This document shows positions 14,801 to 26,000 of a DNA stretch of 64,000 nucleotides, piece by piece. The stretch's first letter is position 1, and every line of letters begins with the position of its first letter. Both the position numbers and the translations under genes were made by a program. The stretch spans positions 10,827,480-10,891,479 of the forward strand of contig OZ037771.1 in the NCBI GenBank assembly GCA_964035545.1. Direction: 5' to 3'. The notes below the pieces were generated by a model. It saw nothing but the letters and a program-made list of their open reading frames with translations. It was not told where the DNA came from and made no database searches. The stretch comes from Bugula neritina (taxonomy: Eukaryota > Bryozoa > Gymnolaemata > Cheilostomatida > Bugulidae).

Positions 14801-15866
14801 CACATTCTCTGGTGTAGCTTGGGCAGTGGGTCTCAGTTGTATCATCTTATCCTGCAGCAATGGACAGGGGGGTAAGTGTATATATTTGATATACAAGTCT
14901 ATAGCATACTATAAGGTCATAATAGTAATATTATATGATATATTATATTAATTTAATTGGCATGATGAAAAAGTATTTATGTTGTATATATAGTTAAATT
15001 GAATTCTGCATAAAGTGTGTAGACAAAGTGTTAATGAATGATCGAAATAACTCTAATATTATATTAATACATTGAGGTAAATATATTATAGTAAGGTAAG
15101 AGGTCAATACCTGATTTTACAGGCTGGATAGAAAGATTTCTATCCTGGAAAGGATTTGTTATACTAAGCAATATATCATACTCCACTTATTTAGTACATC
15201 AACCTGTCTCACAGATGATAATATATGGAACTCATGATGTACCCTTTTTCACCCATACAGTTTTGGTAAGTACATCCACTCACTGTTCTAATATGAACTT
15301 GATGTATGAAGTTATACTCCATATAGTTGACATGTATCATCCGTGCAATATGTTACAAAATTTTTGTTAGCTATAAGCACTTTCTGCTCTGTTACTGTAT
15401 TTTTCTACTCAATAATGTTAAAATTGTAATCTTTTGATCGTAGCTTCATAAGAAAAAAACAAAGTTGTGAGACTGACACAAAACCAGCGGGCTATCGACT
15501 GGGTAGCTTTGAAAATTTTTATTCATAGAAAATAATAATCAAGTTGTGTAACATTCTTAGTAGAAAAATAATAATCTATTTGCTAAAAGAAAACTACATT
15601 CTTATAACACCTTGCATCAGTAAACTTTTAAATATACAGGTTAGTTGAGCATATAGTCAAAAAGTCTGTTAACCCAAACTGGTTCTTGGCTACTTTTACT
15701 GCACACCTGTTTGCTGCAATCACATATTATTATTTTGCTTAATCATTAATTTCAGGCTCAGAAAATACTGACATGTTTAGCTACATCTTGTCTGGTGGGA
15801 TTCATCTTCTCTATATTCTTTGAACTTCCATTCTCCAATTTACACAGACTCTATCTCACAGCCTGA
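2808..15866 (+). CDS. Nose-resistant-to-fluoxetine (NRF-6)-like acyltransferase-3 membrane protein
   Basis: Fourteen exons join in phase: 2808-2868, 3283-3450, 5121-5263, 5814-5992, 6253-6395, 6725-6898, 7305-7506, 11391-11559, 12458-12537, 12679-12801, 13903-14032, 14682-14871, 15123-15265, 15756-15866 (TGA). They give about 671 residues. Exon 1 is a signal peptide. Exons 2-5 match the extracellular NRF domain (SQECAGDLGHIF, FDECLNM, KYCLVKF, and paired cysteines in MDICMPKACSA). A membrane segment follows at about residues 185-207 (CFPAAVVAICISATVYD). From about residue 250 the multi-pass acyltransferase-3 domain begins (GIRFLSMMWVV, RYLRLTPAYAF, WGWYLAVEMQF). By family knowledge these proteins are membrane acyltransferases involved in lipid transport or drug uptake in nematodes; the substrate here is unknown. 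The symbol nrf-6 is not assigned because the family is large in invertebrates. A less certain point is the acceptor of exon 7 (7305). Confidence 0.93.
3832..4239. mobile_element. Foldback MITE, copy 1 (intron 2 of the NRF-6-like gene)
   Basis: This is a 408-bp element whose halves are reverse complements. It begins GGTTCATTTTACTTA and ends with the complementary AAAATGACC. The 5-base sequence CATTT flanks it on both sides (3827-3831 and 4240-4244), consistent with a target-site duplication. A second full copy lies at 39356-39776 and a half copy at about 54301-54480. No open reading frame is present, so it is non-autonomous. Confidence 0.85.
8014..11333 (+). mobile_element. Degenerate 3.3-kb DNA transposon with terminal inverted repeats
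   Basis: The left end AGTCTAGAAGTAACCTCC (8014) and the reverse complement of the right end (to 11333) agree at 17 of 18 bases. Further subterminal similarity follows (ATTACACT and GGCCAC motifs). The 5-base sequence ATATT flanks both ends exactly (8009-8013 and 11334-11338), as expected for a target-site duplication. The interior holds a broken protein-coding region (about 9290-10600). The element sits wholly inside intron 7 of the NRF-6-like gene in the same orientation. I cannot assign a superfamily from memory; the 5-bp duplication and TIR sequence are the observable diagnostics. Confidence 0.82.
9290..10600 (+). pseudogene. Decayed transposon protein with an ALPGFHA..GCD motif and Cys-rich tail
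   Basis: Translation with stops and probable frameshifts shows ALPGFHALPGCDLINNFMEK near 10018-10075, then segments resembling the rest of a repeated invertebrate element protein (SHLEKSNCSLCQCAI, about 10313-10365). A cysteine-rich tail follows (CCCKTICNTI, stop, CKCQKSQMQCIGVCQCKNC, about 10460-10555). This architecture, an ALPG.HAFTGCD motif followed by a CKCRK..C tail, occurs in many uncharacterised mobile-element proteins of marine invertebrates. The several in-frame stops show it is dead. Exact ends and frame changes are uncertain. It lies inside the TIR-bounded element 8014-11333. Confidence 0.6.
11655..11735 (-). repeat. tRNA-derived SINE-like fragment
   Basis: On the minus strand the stretch reads GGGCGCAGTTGGTCTAGTGG followed by TATCC, which resembles the D-arm and A-box region of a tRNA. 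No matching acceptor stem or box B follows at the correct spacing, so I regard it as a SINE head fragment, not a tRNA gene. It lies in intron 8 of the NRF-6-like gene. Confidence 0.4.
12060..12090. repeat. Short palindrome
   Basis: The sequence TAACTCTAGCACCTAGGTGT and its continuation reads as a near-perfect inverted repeat centred on CCTAGG. It is intronic, with no terminator-type context. Its function is unknown. Confidence 0.55.
12877..13020 (+). repeat. tRNA-derived SINE, copy 1
   Basis: The copy begins GCAGTCTAGGGGTTAGAGCG (box A-like), then CGAGGTCATGGGTTCATGGG (degenerate box B), and a unique tail with GTTAGGAAGAGCATCCAGTC and TTGCTCCTGTGCC. A better preserved inverted copy at 26588-26721 has an intact box B (GGGTTCGAGCC). 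Two copies sharing head and body in different genes support a SINE family. Confidence 0.72.
14125..14305. repeat. Short minisatellite, unit about 24 bp (ATGACATATTGTGTGACCAA)
   Basis: Roughly seven imperfect tandem copies of a TGACATATTGTGTGACCAAT-type unit occur in intron 11 of the NRF-6-like gene, beginning about 90 bases after the donor at 14032. Copies differ by substitutions and small indels. Confidence 0.8.
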
Positions 15867-16570
15867 TCTACAGTAATCACACCTGATGAGGCTAGCAACA
15901 ACATTGATAGCAAACTATGTTTGTTTGTTTGTTTGATTTTGTCGTAGTTGGAGAAAAAAAATTAATTGAGAAAAAATAAACAAAATGACAGGGCCTATGG
16001 CGCAATAGCACTGTAGCTAGTCGAGGCACCGACTAGCTACAGTGCTACAGTAACCATTTCATCTAGTTTCTTCATCGATAAGTTATCCTGCATAAGTATG
16101 TCCTAGATGTAGGAATTACCTAACATGTATTATAGTGATGGTAAATGATAAAAATTGATTAAATGGGCGTTTTCCAATCTGAATTATTTTATTCAATATT
16201 CTTATGTCTTTAATACACAATTAAATTATTAAAACAGTGAATTGTAATATTTTAGTTTGTGTAATTTTGTAAATTAATTGGTTAACTTATATAATGCTTG
16301 ATCTGATTTTATACCATAACAATTTCTTAATGGAGTTAGTAGATATATTACTAGATTATATGCATGCAGGTTACTGGTATCAAATATATATGTACACACA
16401 CGCTTAGAGTATATTTTAGGTTGTCATAGTTCACTCCTTGAAAGATCTCGATATTGTTACTAAATATACTCTCATGAAACTAGAGATAGAATTTCAAGGT
16501 TGAAACATGTAAAACTTTCTACTACATGTATATTGATAAGTATTTATGTAGAAACTATTAGCCATGACCT

Positions 16571-16593
16571 ATACACACACACGCACGCATGCA

Positions 16594-16625
<32 letters not shown>

Positions 16626-16630
16626 CACAA
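16571..16630. repeat. CA / CGCA microsatellite
   Basis: Alternating pyrimidine-purine repeats of the ACAC and CGCACGCA type run for about 60 bases. Such tracts can adopt left-handed DNA in principle; no function is implied. Open frames across it are artefacts. Confidence 0.9.
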
Positions 16631-17294
16631 GCAAATCAAACAGAACTTAGCAAATACATTTGGCAAGTAACTAACAAAAACATTAAACACAATTTAAGTT
16701 GGAAAATATTAAGGAAAGCAAAACCATACAACATAATTACCAAAGGGTGTAATTTATGCCTATGGGAATGTTTCTTTATTTTATACAAACCTGACATGTG
16801 CACTTTAAACAAGCGAAACAAACTCTTATCAACCTGCCGACACTCAAAAAATTCTCACTGTGCAACCACAAAACCTAGAAACCCTGTAGCCTATATATAT
16901 TTTTTGTACTATAGTAAATAATATTCAAATATCCATAGAGTATAGTCACCCAACAACAACTTCATGCATCTGCTATAAATTGTGTTTTTACATTCTGTTT
17001 TTTTATATATTTAATTACAATTACAAACCTATATAACAACAAAGCCACTGCTATGTTTGCGTTACGTTTTACGTCGTGTTTAGCATGTTGATTTTCTTAA
17101 TGTAAAAGTTTAAATTTGTCAATATTGTGCCTGAGGAGTGCTGAAGAGGCATGGAACTATTAGTAGCGCAATAAAATAACATCTAATTAAATTGCTCTTT
17201 TCTTCAATAATATAATTGCTCATTATTATACACATAATAATTTGAGCACTTTTTCATCTGCTGTTTTTTAAAAAAACTCACGCTACAACTACGA

Positions 17295-17412
17295 GTATAT
17301 ATATATTATATATATTTATATATATTTATATATATTTATATATATTTATATATATTTATATATATTTATATATATATATATTTATATATATTTATATATA
17401 TTTATATATATA
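17295..17412. repeat. TATATATTTA tandem repeat
   Basis: About 115 bases are built from repeated TATATATTTA units, purely A/T. It lies between the two convergent genes ending at 15866 (+) and 17782 (-). Confidence 0.9.
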
Positions 17413-17781
17413 AGTGTGTGTGTGCCCAATCAAAACTCCAAGACTTGAAAGTTTCCATCAACTTGCTGACAATTTAATGTATACTTTTTGTGATTTCTAA
17501 GGGCACATGATCAACTACTCATATCCTTATTATGCTGAGATTTTTTTATACTCGTAGTTCAACTTATTTATTTTATAGATGGCAGGCATTTTATAATTTT
17601 TAAATTACAGCCTTGTAAAAGTCTTCACAGTAACTAAAAATTGAACATTGCTGTGAAAACACAATTGAAGGTAAAGCTTCAATCAAACAATTCACATGGA
17701 CAATCTTACAGAAAGATATATTAATTATTCCTAAAGATTGCTATATTTTCCTACATGACGCCAACAACAGCCTATGTTTTC

Positions 17782-18998
17782 TTATATCAGTCGTCCACCA
17801 TCCTGTTGGTAAATAATCCTGTTATGACTATCCAATAATAAAATGGGAGGTAAATTCAGACGGCTTCCTTTTTTCATGTTTTTCCAAAGCGGGATAAAAT
17901 TTTGGAGGCCATCTTTAACTTTATAACCAGATCTTTTTAAAGTTTTCCTAATTTGACTTTTTAGTTCACATAGCAGCTGACCTGCAAACATAAAACTATG
18001 TTTTAATTTTCAGTTCAATAAAAACACAATTTTGAATTTAAATTTATTTTAAATTACCATTAAAAAATATGAAAAAGTTGTGTTGCTAAAGCAGTTGCAA
18101 CAGTTTTAGCAGCCTAATTTTTTCATAACTAAAGATAGACCATCAGTATTTAAAATTTTCAAGAAATAGAAGTTAATAGTTATACTTGTATTATGGAATA
18201 ACCTTCTTGACTACTAAAACCTATAATATACTTTTAGCAATTAATGGTTAGTAATAATTATAACCTATATCTCTACTAATTACCTATACTGTTAGTTATT
18301 GCTAGTAACTTGCATTACTACTGGTAATGTATGCACTATGCATGCATACAAACTAATTGTAATTGTTCATCTCTTCCCTAGGAGTATCTTTCAAAAATAA
18401 CGTTGGTAAGCTAAACTAATATCATAGTTTGCCAACTATTACACATGCAACTATTACCCAATACACTTACAAAAAACGGACTATAGTAACTAAAGCTATC
18501 ATTGGGTAAAGATACCTTCATATGCAAGGTGTTTTACGCCAGCTTTACAAAGTGTTTCCAGTTCCAAATTTGTTGAAAACACCAGCCTAGCCTGTCTTCC
18601 TGACCTATTGGCAGTCTTTGGAGATCTAAAAGTGAAGCATTGAATCTAACTTCTACAGTAAGCTTAAGTGTTGTCAGCTTATTTCATCATTTAAACTAAG
18701 CTTGTTCTGGTACAGCTTACCCCCTAGACACACTTTGCTGTAACGTAGGCTGTAACAGCAAATGTCAGTCATTTCTAAATATGTTTGAGCTTCCTGTTTG
18801 ATGTTGCGATACGTCAGGATCAAGCATTGCTTAATTTTAAAAAGTTTCTGCAAGCTCTTATTTGGCAGGGAGAGGTTCGTGTCAACTCGTTTGTTATAAA
18901 TGTCCAATGATGTGTCATAGATTGTACCCAATAGCTTTGTGAACTTCAGCCCGGGCACATTAAAAGTGGCTGACATTTTATGTGACAGCAAAGTGTGT
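17782..18998 (-). CDS. Candidate 3' exons: alternative C-terminus of the basic-protein gene, or a separate gene
   Basis: Three minus-strand blocks look coding: 18721-18998, 18516-18625 and 17782-17981 (TAA). The last two join in phase, giving ...CKAGVKHLAYEG then QLLCELKSQIRKTLKRSGYK and a tail ending QQDGGRLI. The first block (MSATFNVPGLKFTKLLGTIY and following) can start at an acceptor at 18998 in the phase left by the donor hidden in the upstream stop codon at 19853-19857. The join between the first and second block is off by one phase as I read it, so a micro-exon, another donor or a sequence error is needed. The upstream polypyrimidine tracts are weak. I recognise no domain. Alternatively this is an independent small gene whose 5' end I have not found. 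Confidence 0.4.
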
Positions 18999-19479
18999 CT
19001 AAGGGGTTTATCTGTAGATTATTCAAAAAATTTTAATTATTTTTATATAATCAGTAAGGCTAGTATTATGTAAACATGGGTACTTTTGTTCAAGTGAAGA
19101 TAACTTTAAATACTTATAAAGTTTGATATTGTTCACAGCCTTCTATGCTAAGAGCTGCATATATTACTAGGTCTATGAAATAGTGTTGAGGGCTTTTGTT
19201 ACAGCTCAGGACTGGATGCTATTCTGACATCATTAGAAGAAGTCTTCCTGGGATCTGTACCAACACCTACTAGGCCAACGGTATTAACACTAATCAATAG
19301 ACCTTACCATTTTTAGACAATTATCAAGTTATCAAGTTATCAAAATATAATGAAACAAACGTAAACATGTAAGATATAAAGCTTATTTATTGCCCTATCA
19401 AAGTAGTGTTGAATGTTGCAAACACCACAGATAAATTACTTGTGCATAAAATGCTGAGTCAAATGATTTGAAGTAGAAA

Positions 19480-19499
19480 TACACACGAACACACACACA

Positions 19500-19539
<40 letters not shown>

Positions 19540-19540
19540 T

Positions 19541-19579
<39 letters not shown>

Positions 19580-19615
19580 CACGCACACACGCACACATGC
19601 ACACACACTCATCCA
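19480..19615. repeat. GCAC/CGCA microsatellite
   Basis: More than 100 bases of near-perfect GCAC tetranucleotide repeat are flanked by ACAC. It lies just downstream (in minus-strand sense) of the basic-protein stop codon. Long open frames that translate as alternating Ala-Cys-Val-Arg are repeat artefacts. Confidence 0.95.
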
Positions 19616-19852
19616 TAAGGTTATATAGACAGTCAATCTATGTTAAAAAAACTATAACTTTTATGCCTGTTATTGAAAATGTTTTGCTGAAAAAGTACAT
19701 CTGCATTTTAAAATCTTGCATGCAGCGGTCACTGTACTACACTTAAGTATTTAAACAATAACATAGAGAATCAGAAAGCACCTCAAGTTGAATGAACACT
19801 AGCTCACAACAAATCATACAACTTCTATGATATCAGCACTAAAACTTGAAGC

Positions 19853-22800
19853 TTACTTCAGCAATTGCTTTAGAAGTTGTCCTCTTGTTAGAGGGTGAGT
19901 AGATGTGTTAGACTGAGAGCCAGAACTTGCAGTCTCAGTACCAGATGTAGAAAGTGAAGATGAACTCTTGGAATCTGCATTGTTGTTTTCATCTTCAAAC
20001 TGGCACCTTAACAGCAGACCAAACATCTGCTTTATAATATTGTGACAAACTAAGCAGATGAGCAGTAATATATTACAATAACTGTGCTTTCTTTGCTAAT
20101 GCATGATTTTAAAATGCACAATTGAGCAAATTCTACTAATAACAATGTTACTCAGAGCATATTCAGAATATCCGGAAAAGCAGCATACTCTGATGACTAC
20201 ACTAATCTTTGAATGAAGAGCTGAGTTAAAACGAAAACTCCTTTTTTCTTCAAGTTGACAATTTAAATAATTATGTTTTATGCAATTTTGTTTATAACAA
20301 TAGTTGACAATTAATATTGTAGTTGAGTTTTGCTTATAAAACAACAATAAGAAATTGGAATTTTCTATAGGTACTTTGTGTTGTCAACAATACAATAGAA
20401 CATACTCACCTCATACATGTTGAAGAGCAGCTGTTCTCTACTAGTGTTACTGTTTTTAGATTCTCATCACTCAATAGTTTAAAGTTATTCTCATCAGGTT
20501 GAGTTTGTTTATTTTTCCATTTCTATAAAATACGCACAGTTTAGGCATCTCTGAGTCATCGCTATTTTATATAAGCAAATAAAATTGCATGAAAGTCAAC
20601 TACTTAGAATAAAACAGACAAAATGTAATAAATAAACTATTGTTTACTACTTTTAAAATCATTGCACACTTTATTATAAATTAAACCTGCATTAAATAGT
20701 GTTCAAACCTTTGTTGGAATGGTGCATTTTTTCAAGTTAAAAACCTTTAATAATGACTGGTTTTGTAACATACTTTCCAATTAAAGTCACTATAATTGAA
20801 AACGTGCACACTAAAGCCTACACTTACCTTTAGATATTCACACTACGTCCTACACTTACCTTTGGATATTCACTTTGTGTCCTACACTTACCTTTAAATA
20901 TTCAGTCTATGTCCTACACTGACTTTTGGATATTCACTCTATGTTCTACACTTACCTATATATATTCACTCTCATCCTATACACCTATACTACCTATACT
21001 CCTATACACTTACCTTAATGTGTTTGCTCTACGTCCTATACACTTACACTTACCTTAATGTGTTTGCTCTACGTCCTATACACTTACACTTACCTTAATG
21101 TGTTTACTCCATGTCTTACACTTACCTTAATGTGTTTACTCTACGTCCTATACACTTACACCTACCTTAATGTGTTTACTCCATGTCTTACACTTACCTT
21201 AATGTGTTTACTCTACATCCTATACACTTACTTTAATGTGTTTACTTCATGTCTTACACTTACCTTAATGTGTTTACTCCACGTCTTACACTTGTGAAGA
21301 AATGGCTCAGTCCTTGGCTTTCTTTTTTCATGACTACAAAATATGATGCAGCAGACTAGCAAGAGAAGTGATACTAATTACACATAATACAATATTTAGC
21401 AGAAAAAATTACGAATCTATATCATTTATAATGTTTTATTTCTTGAAAACTCAGTGTTATTAGCACTCACCAATGAGGTTGCGTATTTTCTTTCAAATTT
21501 AATTGATTGAATACTGATGACATACAACCATCAAATTTTATCGAAACTTCTGTTCCACTCTGCTGTTTTGAGTTTTTGTCCCTGGAAAGTTTTTTCTGCT
21601 AAATACCAATATGAAAGTTTTATGTAGTGAGATTCAAGCATGATAAATAAACTGTTACAGTCTATCTCGTCATACTCATATGTAAGCATTAATTATTTTC
21701 TGTTAGTTTAGTTGAAATAATATGAGGAACAATTTGTGAAATGCATGTGGCACAAATATTTGCCACAACTACTTTTTCCAAAGAATTATATGAATACAAT
21801 CAAAATAACTAGAATATTGCATAATATTTCGAATGGATACAACCAGTATGTTGAACTACTAAATAAATCTAACTAGCAAAATCACTTATATCTGCTATAG
21901 TGAACTCATGATGCAAACTTCACCTTGTGCTTTCTGATTTGGTAATTGAGGGAATCGTAAAGTTTTTGCTTATTTCTCTTGAATAAAACATTTTTTCTAA
22001 AATGATGAACAGTCAACATTAATTAAGCTGTCAAAACTCTAAGCTACATTATTATGTTTTTAGAAATCAAATTTTATAAAGAACTTCCTCATCATTAATT
22101 AAAGAGTACTTGTATTTCTAAAAATAATGTTGAAAGGCTACTTAAGCAAACCTGGTGGCTCCATGTGAATCTGGTAGAATTTCAAACAGCACATTTCCTG
22201 TTTCATCATAGAAATACTCTGATTGGTTAAGCGCCTTCTCATCATCAGATCTTTCTGCAGAAAAGTTCTTTAAACTCTTCTGTTTACTTGTTTTAATTCC
22301 TCTTTTATTTATAGAATTTTTCTTCATGTCAAAGTTATTATTATTGTTATTTCTCAAATGCCTAAATATAGGAGTGCTGTGACTGTTCGGTTTAAAAACT
22401 CGTGAAGTTGGAATGTCGCTTTGCTTCTTTTTCAAGTCATGCGAAACTTGAACAGAAACAGGCATCATCTTAGACTCTACTGTCAACTTCTTCCGCGCAG
22501 ATAAAGGAAGTGGATGTATACTCCAAGAAGCTGAAGAACTTGAGTCACTCTCTGACAGAACTGATTTGGAGCTAGCGCCCTTACTCCGCCCATTAGATCT
22601 CAAGTTCTTAATAACTCGAAACAATCCACCAGTTCTTTTACGTTTTAACCTTCTTCTTGATCGAATTCTGCGTTTTACTAGTTTTCTAGGCTTGAAAGCT
22701 CTTTTTATGAAACTTTTCTAATTAACAAAGTTATAGTTTAATAGAGGCATGCATGCATTGCTGTTTTTAAGCAAATGGTACAGCAAACCATTGTTAATAA

Positions 22801-22910
22801 TTCTAGTGGCAATATGTAAACCATTGTTAACAATTTAAGTATAACAATCAAATAAATTGAATAAACTTATTATTGTGTTCTATTTAATTGAATTCTTTCC
22901 TCTCTTTAGG

Positions 22911-23002
<92 letters not shown>

Positions 23003-26000
23003 CTGGAGCAGCGGTTCGTTCTATAAAGAATCAAATAAATAAATTGTACGAAATAAATACCTTCGGCCGTCGCTGAGATTTTTTTCTCCTAACTTTTCTC
23101 TTTCTACGTTTGAGAGGTGAATGGCTGGCTCTTTTGACAGGTGCCAAATACACATAGTCTGAGCTAAGCAAACCTCGAGGAACCTCTGATTCTGTTCTTT
23201 CAGCCATTATACTCAGACTACTTTTTCTAAATTGTCTGTGATGATGGAATTTAGTCAGAAGAGACAAACTTGTATCAAGGAATATCAAGTTCCATCAAAT
23301 AAGAGAGTCAGAATATCTTTTTTAATGTATTGTTTAGAAACCATTATTAACATTTCACTAATGCATGTGCTACATTTCCTATGCAAAATGAATTGTTAGA
23401 GTGTAAAAAAATTGAGTCATTCAACTTCCATTTTTTTAGATATAATAAGTGTGGGTGGCAGAAGATTTTCCAGGTTTTAAATTTGATTAAAATTAAAACT
23501 CATGCTACAGAAATTTAAATTATAATTATGTATCATGGGTGAACATTAAATACTTCATAAAAATTATGACACAGCTAAAATGAAAAGTATTATTGATGAC
23601 TTCAGGCTGTAGAAAAAATGAAATGAGAGAAGCAAAGAAGCTTACTTTGGAGGTAAATTGGAGTACATGTCATCTAGTACGCTGTCATCTGATATGTCAA
23701 GACCATCGTAGCTCCACTCTGATTGGCTTTCATTCGCCACTCGTGGCATCTCTTTCACCAATCCGGAGAGGAAAGTCATTCTGCTTTGAGATGCTGCACG
23801 GCCATCTGCTTAATGCACAGTAATAGTTGTTATAGTCAGGTATGCTGGCAAAGGTTTAACATGTAGATGTCTATTATAGCTATTAGTCCTATGGCACTCT
23901 GTCTAAAGGTAATTCAATATCTCTTGTTTTATTTACTTAACTTTATATATACATGAAATACACCATATGCATATGCTGCTTGCAGGTGACTACTTAAAAA
24001 GAGTACAATATATATATCAACTCAGCATAAAAAACAACTTACTTGAAAACTGTAGGATTACATAGGTAAGCTATTAGTTTATCTCTTCTCTATCTTAATT
24101 TTTTAAAATTTCTTTACCAACAAACTTGCAGAGGTTTATTATTATAACTTATAGAAGTTATATTTTACCTCCATTTGATTTAGCTGTCATTTCATTAACA
24201 CTAATTGGCTTTTTGAGGGTGGCATCACTAGTATAAAAGAGAGAACAAATGAGGAACTCAACAAAGTACAATAATTATGGACATTAATGTTAACACTCTG
24301 GCTATGTTTTGCAGTTTTGATACAGCAGGATATTATGAATTTTATGTAAAAGAATATATTATGATTTTAATATAACCAGATAAATAGTGTGAATGTCTAA
24401 ACACAATATTGCAAGTTTACATGTTTACAATAACATTGTTAGCAGCAAAAATTATTTGTGTAATAGCTTTTCTACTACTGCACTGTATTGTTTAAAAATT
24501 TATCTTTTTGTGTCATATTATAGTACTAAAGTTTTTATAATAGATATTTTTAGTTGAAATCAGGCTTAAATAGTTGGCAAATAAAGAGATTGCCAGTTCA
24601 AACTGTAAAAACTTTTGTAATCGCCTGATAATTGTGAGTACCAATAGTATACTGCATAAATGTAAAAGTATAACACTAAAAACAATTTCATTTCTCTTTC
24701 TAATTTAACACTATAACTGCTAGAAAAGTTTACCTTGCATCAGCATCTCTCTGTGATACTTTAATCACTAAATCTCTCCTCCTTTTAGGATGTCGACTGA
24801 TGTGGTTCCCGTTATTGTTTGTGTTTTTATAATAATCAAAAGGTTTATGAAAATACAGTTCTTGTTCAGCTAAATCCAGTGAAGAGTTGTCTGCACTTTG
24901 AGAATTGCTCACTGTCAGTCTGTTGGTGCAGCCCCTTGGAAAACCCGCCTGTAGCGAGAGTGAAATAATGAGTAGATACTATAGCACATACCTAAGTTTG
25001 TGATGTTATTGGGCGCTTGTAAAATATATCTACACATAGAGAACTACACATTTGAGGCCATTATCTTGCACACATCACGTCTACTTAGTATGCACAAGAA
25101 AAGAGCCTTTCTATGATTCATCTTCACTAGAAGAAGATGCAGCAAGAAGAGACAACTTTAAAATATCAAATCGCTGAAATTATTAGAAAATGTTTTTATA
25201 ATGAAGACAAGTCTTTCAGAGTGGTGATACTGTGCTAGGTTAGTAGCTCGAACTCTACAATTAGATAACTGATAATCTTATGAAGGAATGTAGCCTGTTG
25301 ATATTGTCCTCCTGCTACTTTGAAGCCTTTTAGTTTACATTCTAGTATTTAGTTTAAAATTTAAAAAGCTCATAAAATGCATAAATAAAATTAAAAAACA
25401 CAATTTATTTTCACATTAGGCCTAACTCTGACTATTACCGGTCATGAGCTGATTGTGTTAAAAAACAAATATTGCACCATATTTTTACAATTATTAGTGC
25501 GTGGCAATATAAGGTATAATAATATAAGCAAAATGATGTGCAAAAAGGCTTACATGTAAAGTCTCATACACTTACCTAGTACAAAGTTTCTGTCTTCGTA
25601 AATATAACTGTTTTGCACAGCAATAGCAAACAATATAAAAACCTGCCTTGTTAGAATCTGGGTAATTGGAAACGGTTGATAACTTTTTCCGATGTGAGTT
25701 CCAGAGAGGAGGGGGCTGTATTTCAAACTGATTCAGATAAGCCGAGAATGGAGTCGTCCTTCCAGTTTTAGTGTCTTGAAGAAGCAAAATTACTAAGGTC
25801 TGAAGTGAGGGTTCAAAGTTTAAACACACTAAGCCTTAAGGGCATTACGTACAGAAAGTAAGTATTGTCTTTAAACACATGCTTTTACTCAGGTAAGCAA
25901 CCTGACTTGTGTACCTACTTACTAAATATACAGTAACCATGCAGTTTTATGTACTTTGTTTGAAAAAGAGTCATCTTTTAGCAGTGTTTAGTATAGCTGA

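Larger units (their letters stand above)
15867..17781. other. Intergenic region with NRF-6-like 3' UTR, hairpin and simple repeats
   Basis: A polyadenylation signal AATAAA lies at 15975-15980, about 110 bases after the NRF-6-like stop. A strong hairpin with arms GCACTGTAGCTAGTCG and its complement occupies about 16009-16046. A CA/CGCA microsatellite occurs at about 16571-16630 and a TATATATTTA tract at about 17295-17412. The minus-strand motif AATAAATAAG near 17565-17575 could serve as the polyadenylation signal of the leftward gene ending at 17782. I see no convincing exon. Confidence 0.55.

Noticed and set aside
19398-19636. Ala-Cys-Val-Arg repeat open frames
   Set aside because: They are translations of the GCAC tetranucleotide repeat.
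21058-21297. Plus-strand open frame with repeated LYVLYTYTYLNVF
   Set aside because: It is the antisense of the splice-junction minisatellite of the basic-protein gene.
22152-23226. Identification of the basic-protein gene as PHRF1
   Set aside because: The Arg/Lys clusters resemble PHRF1, but no PHD or RING finger is present in any exon, and basic low-complexity sequence is weak evidence.
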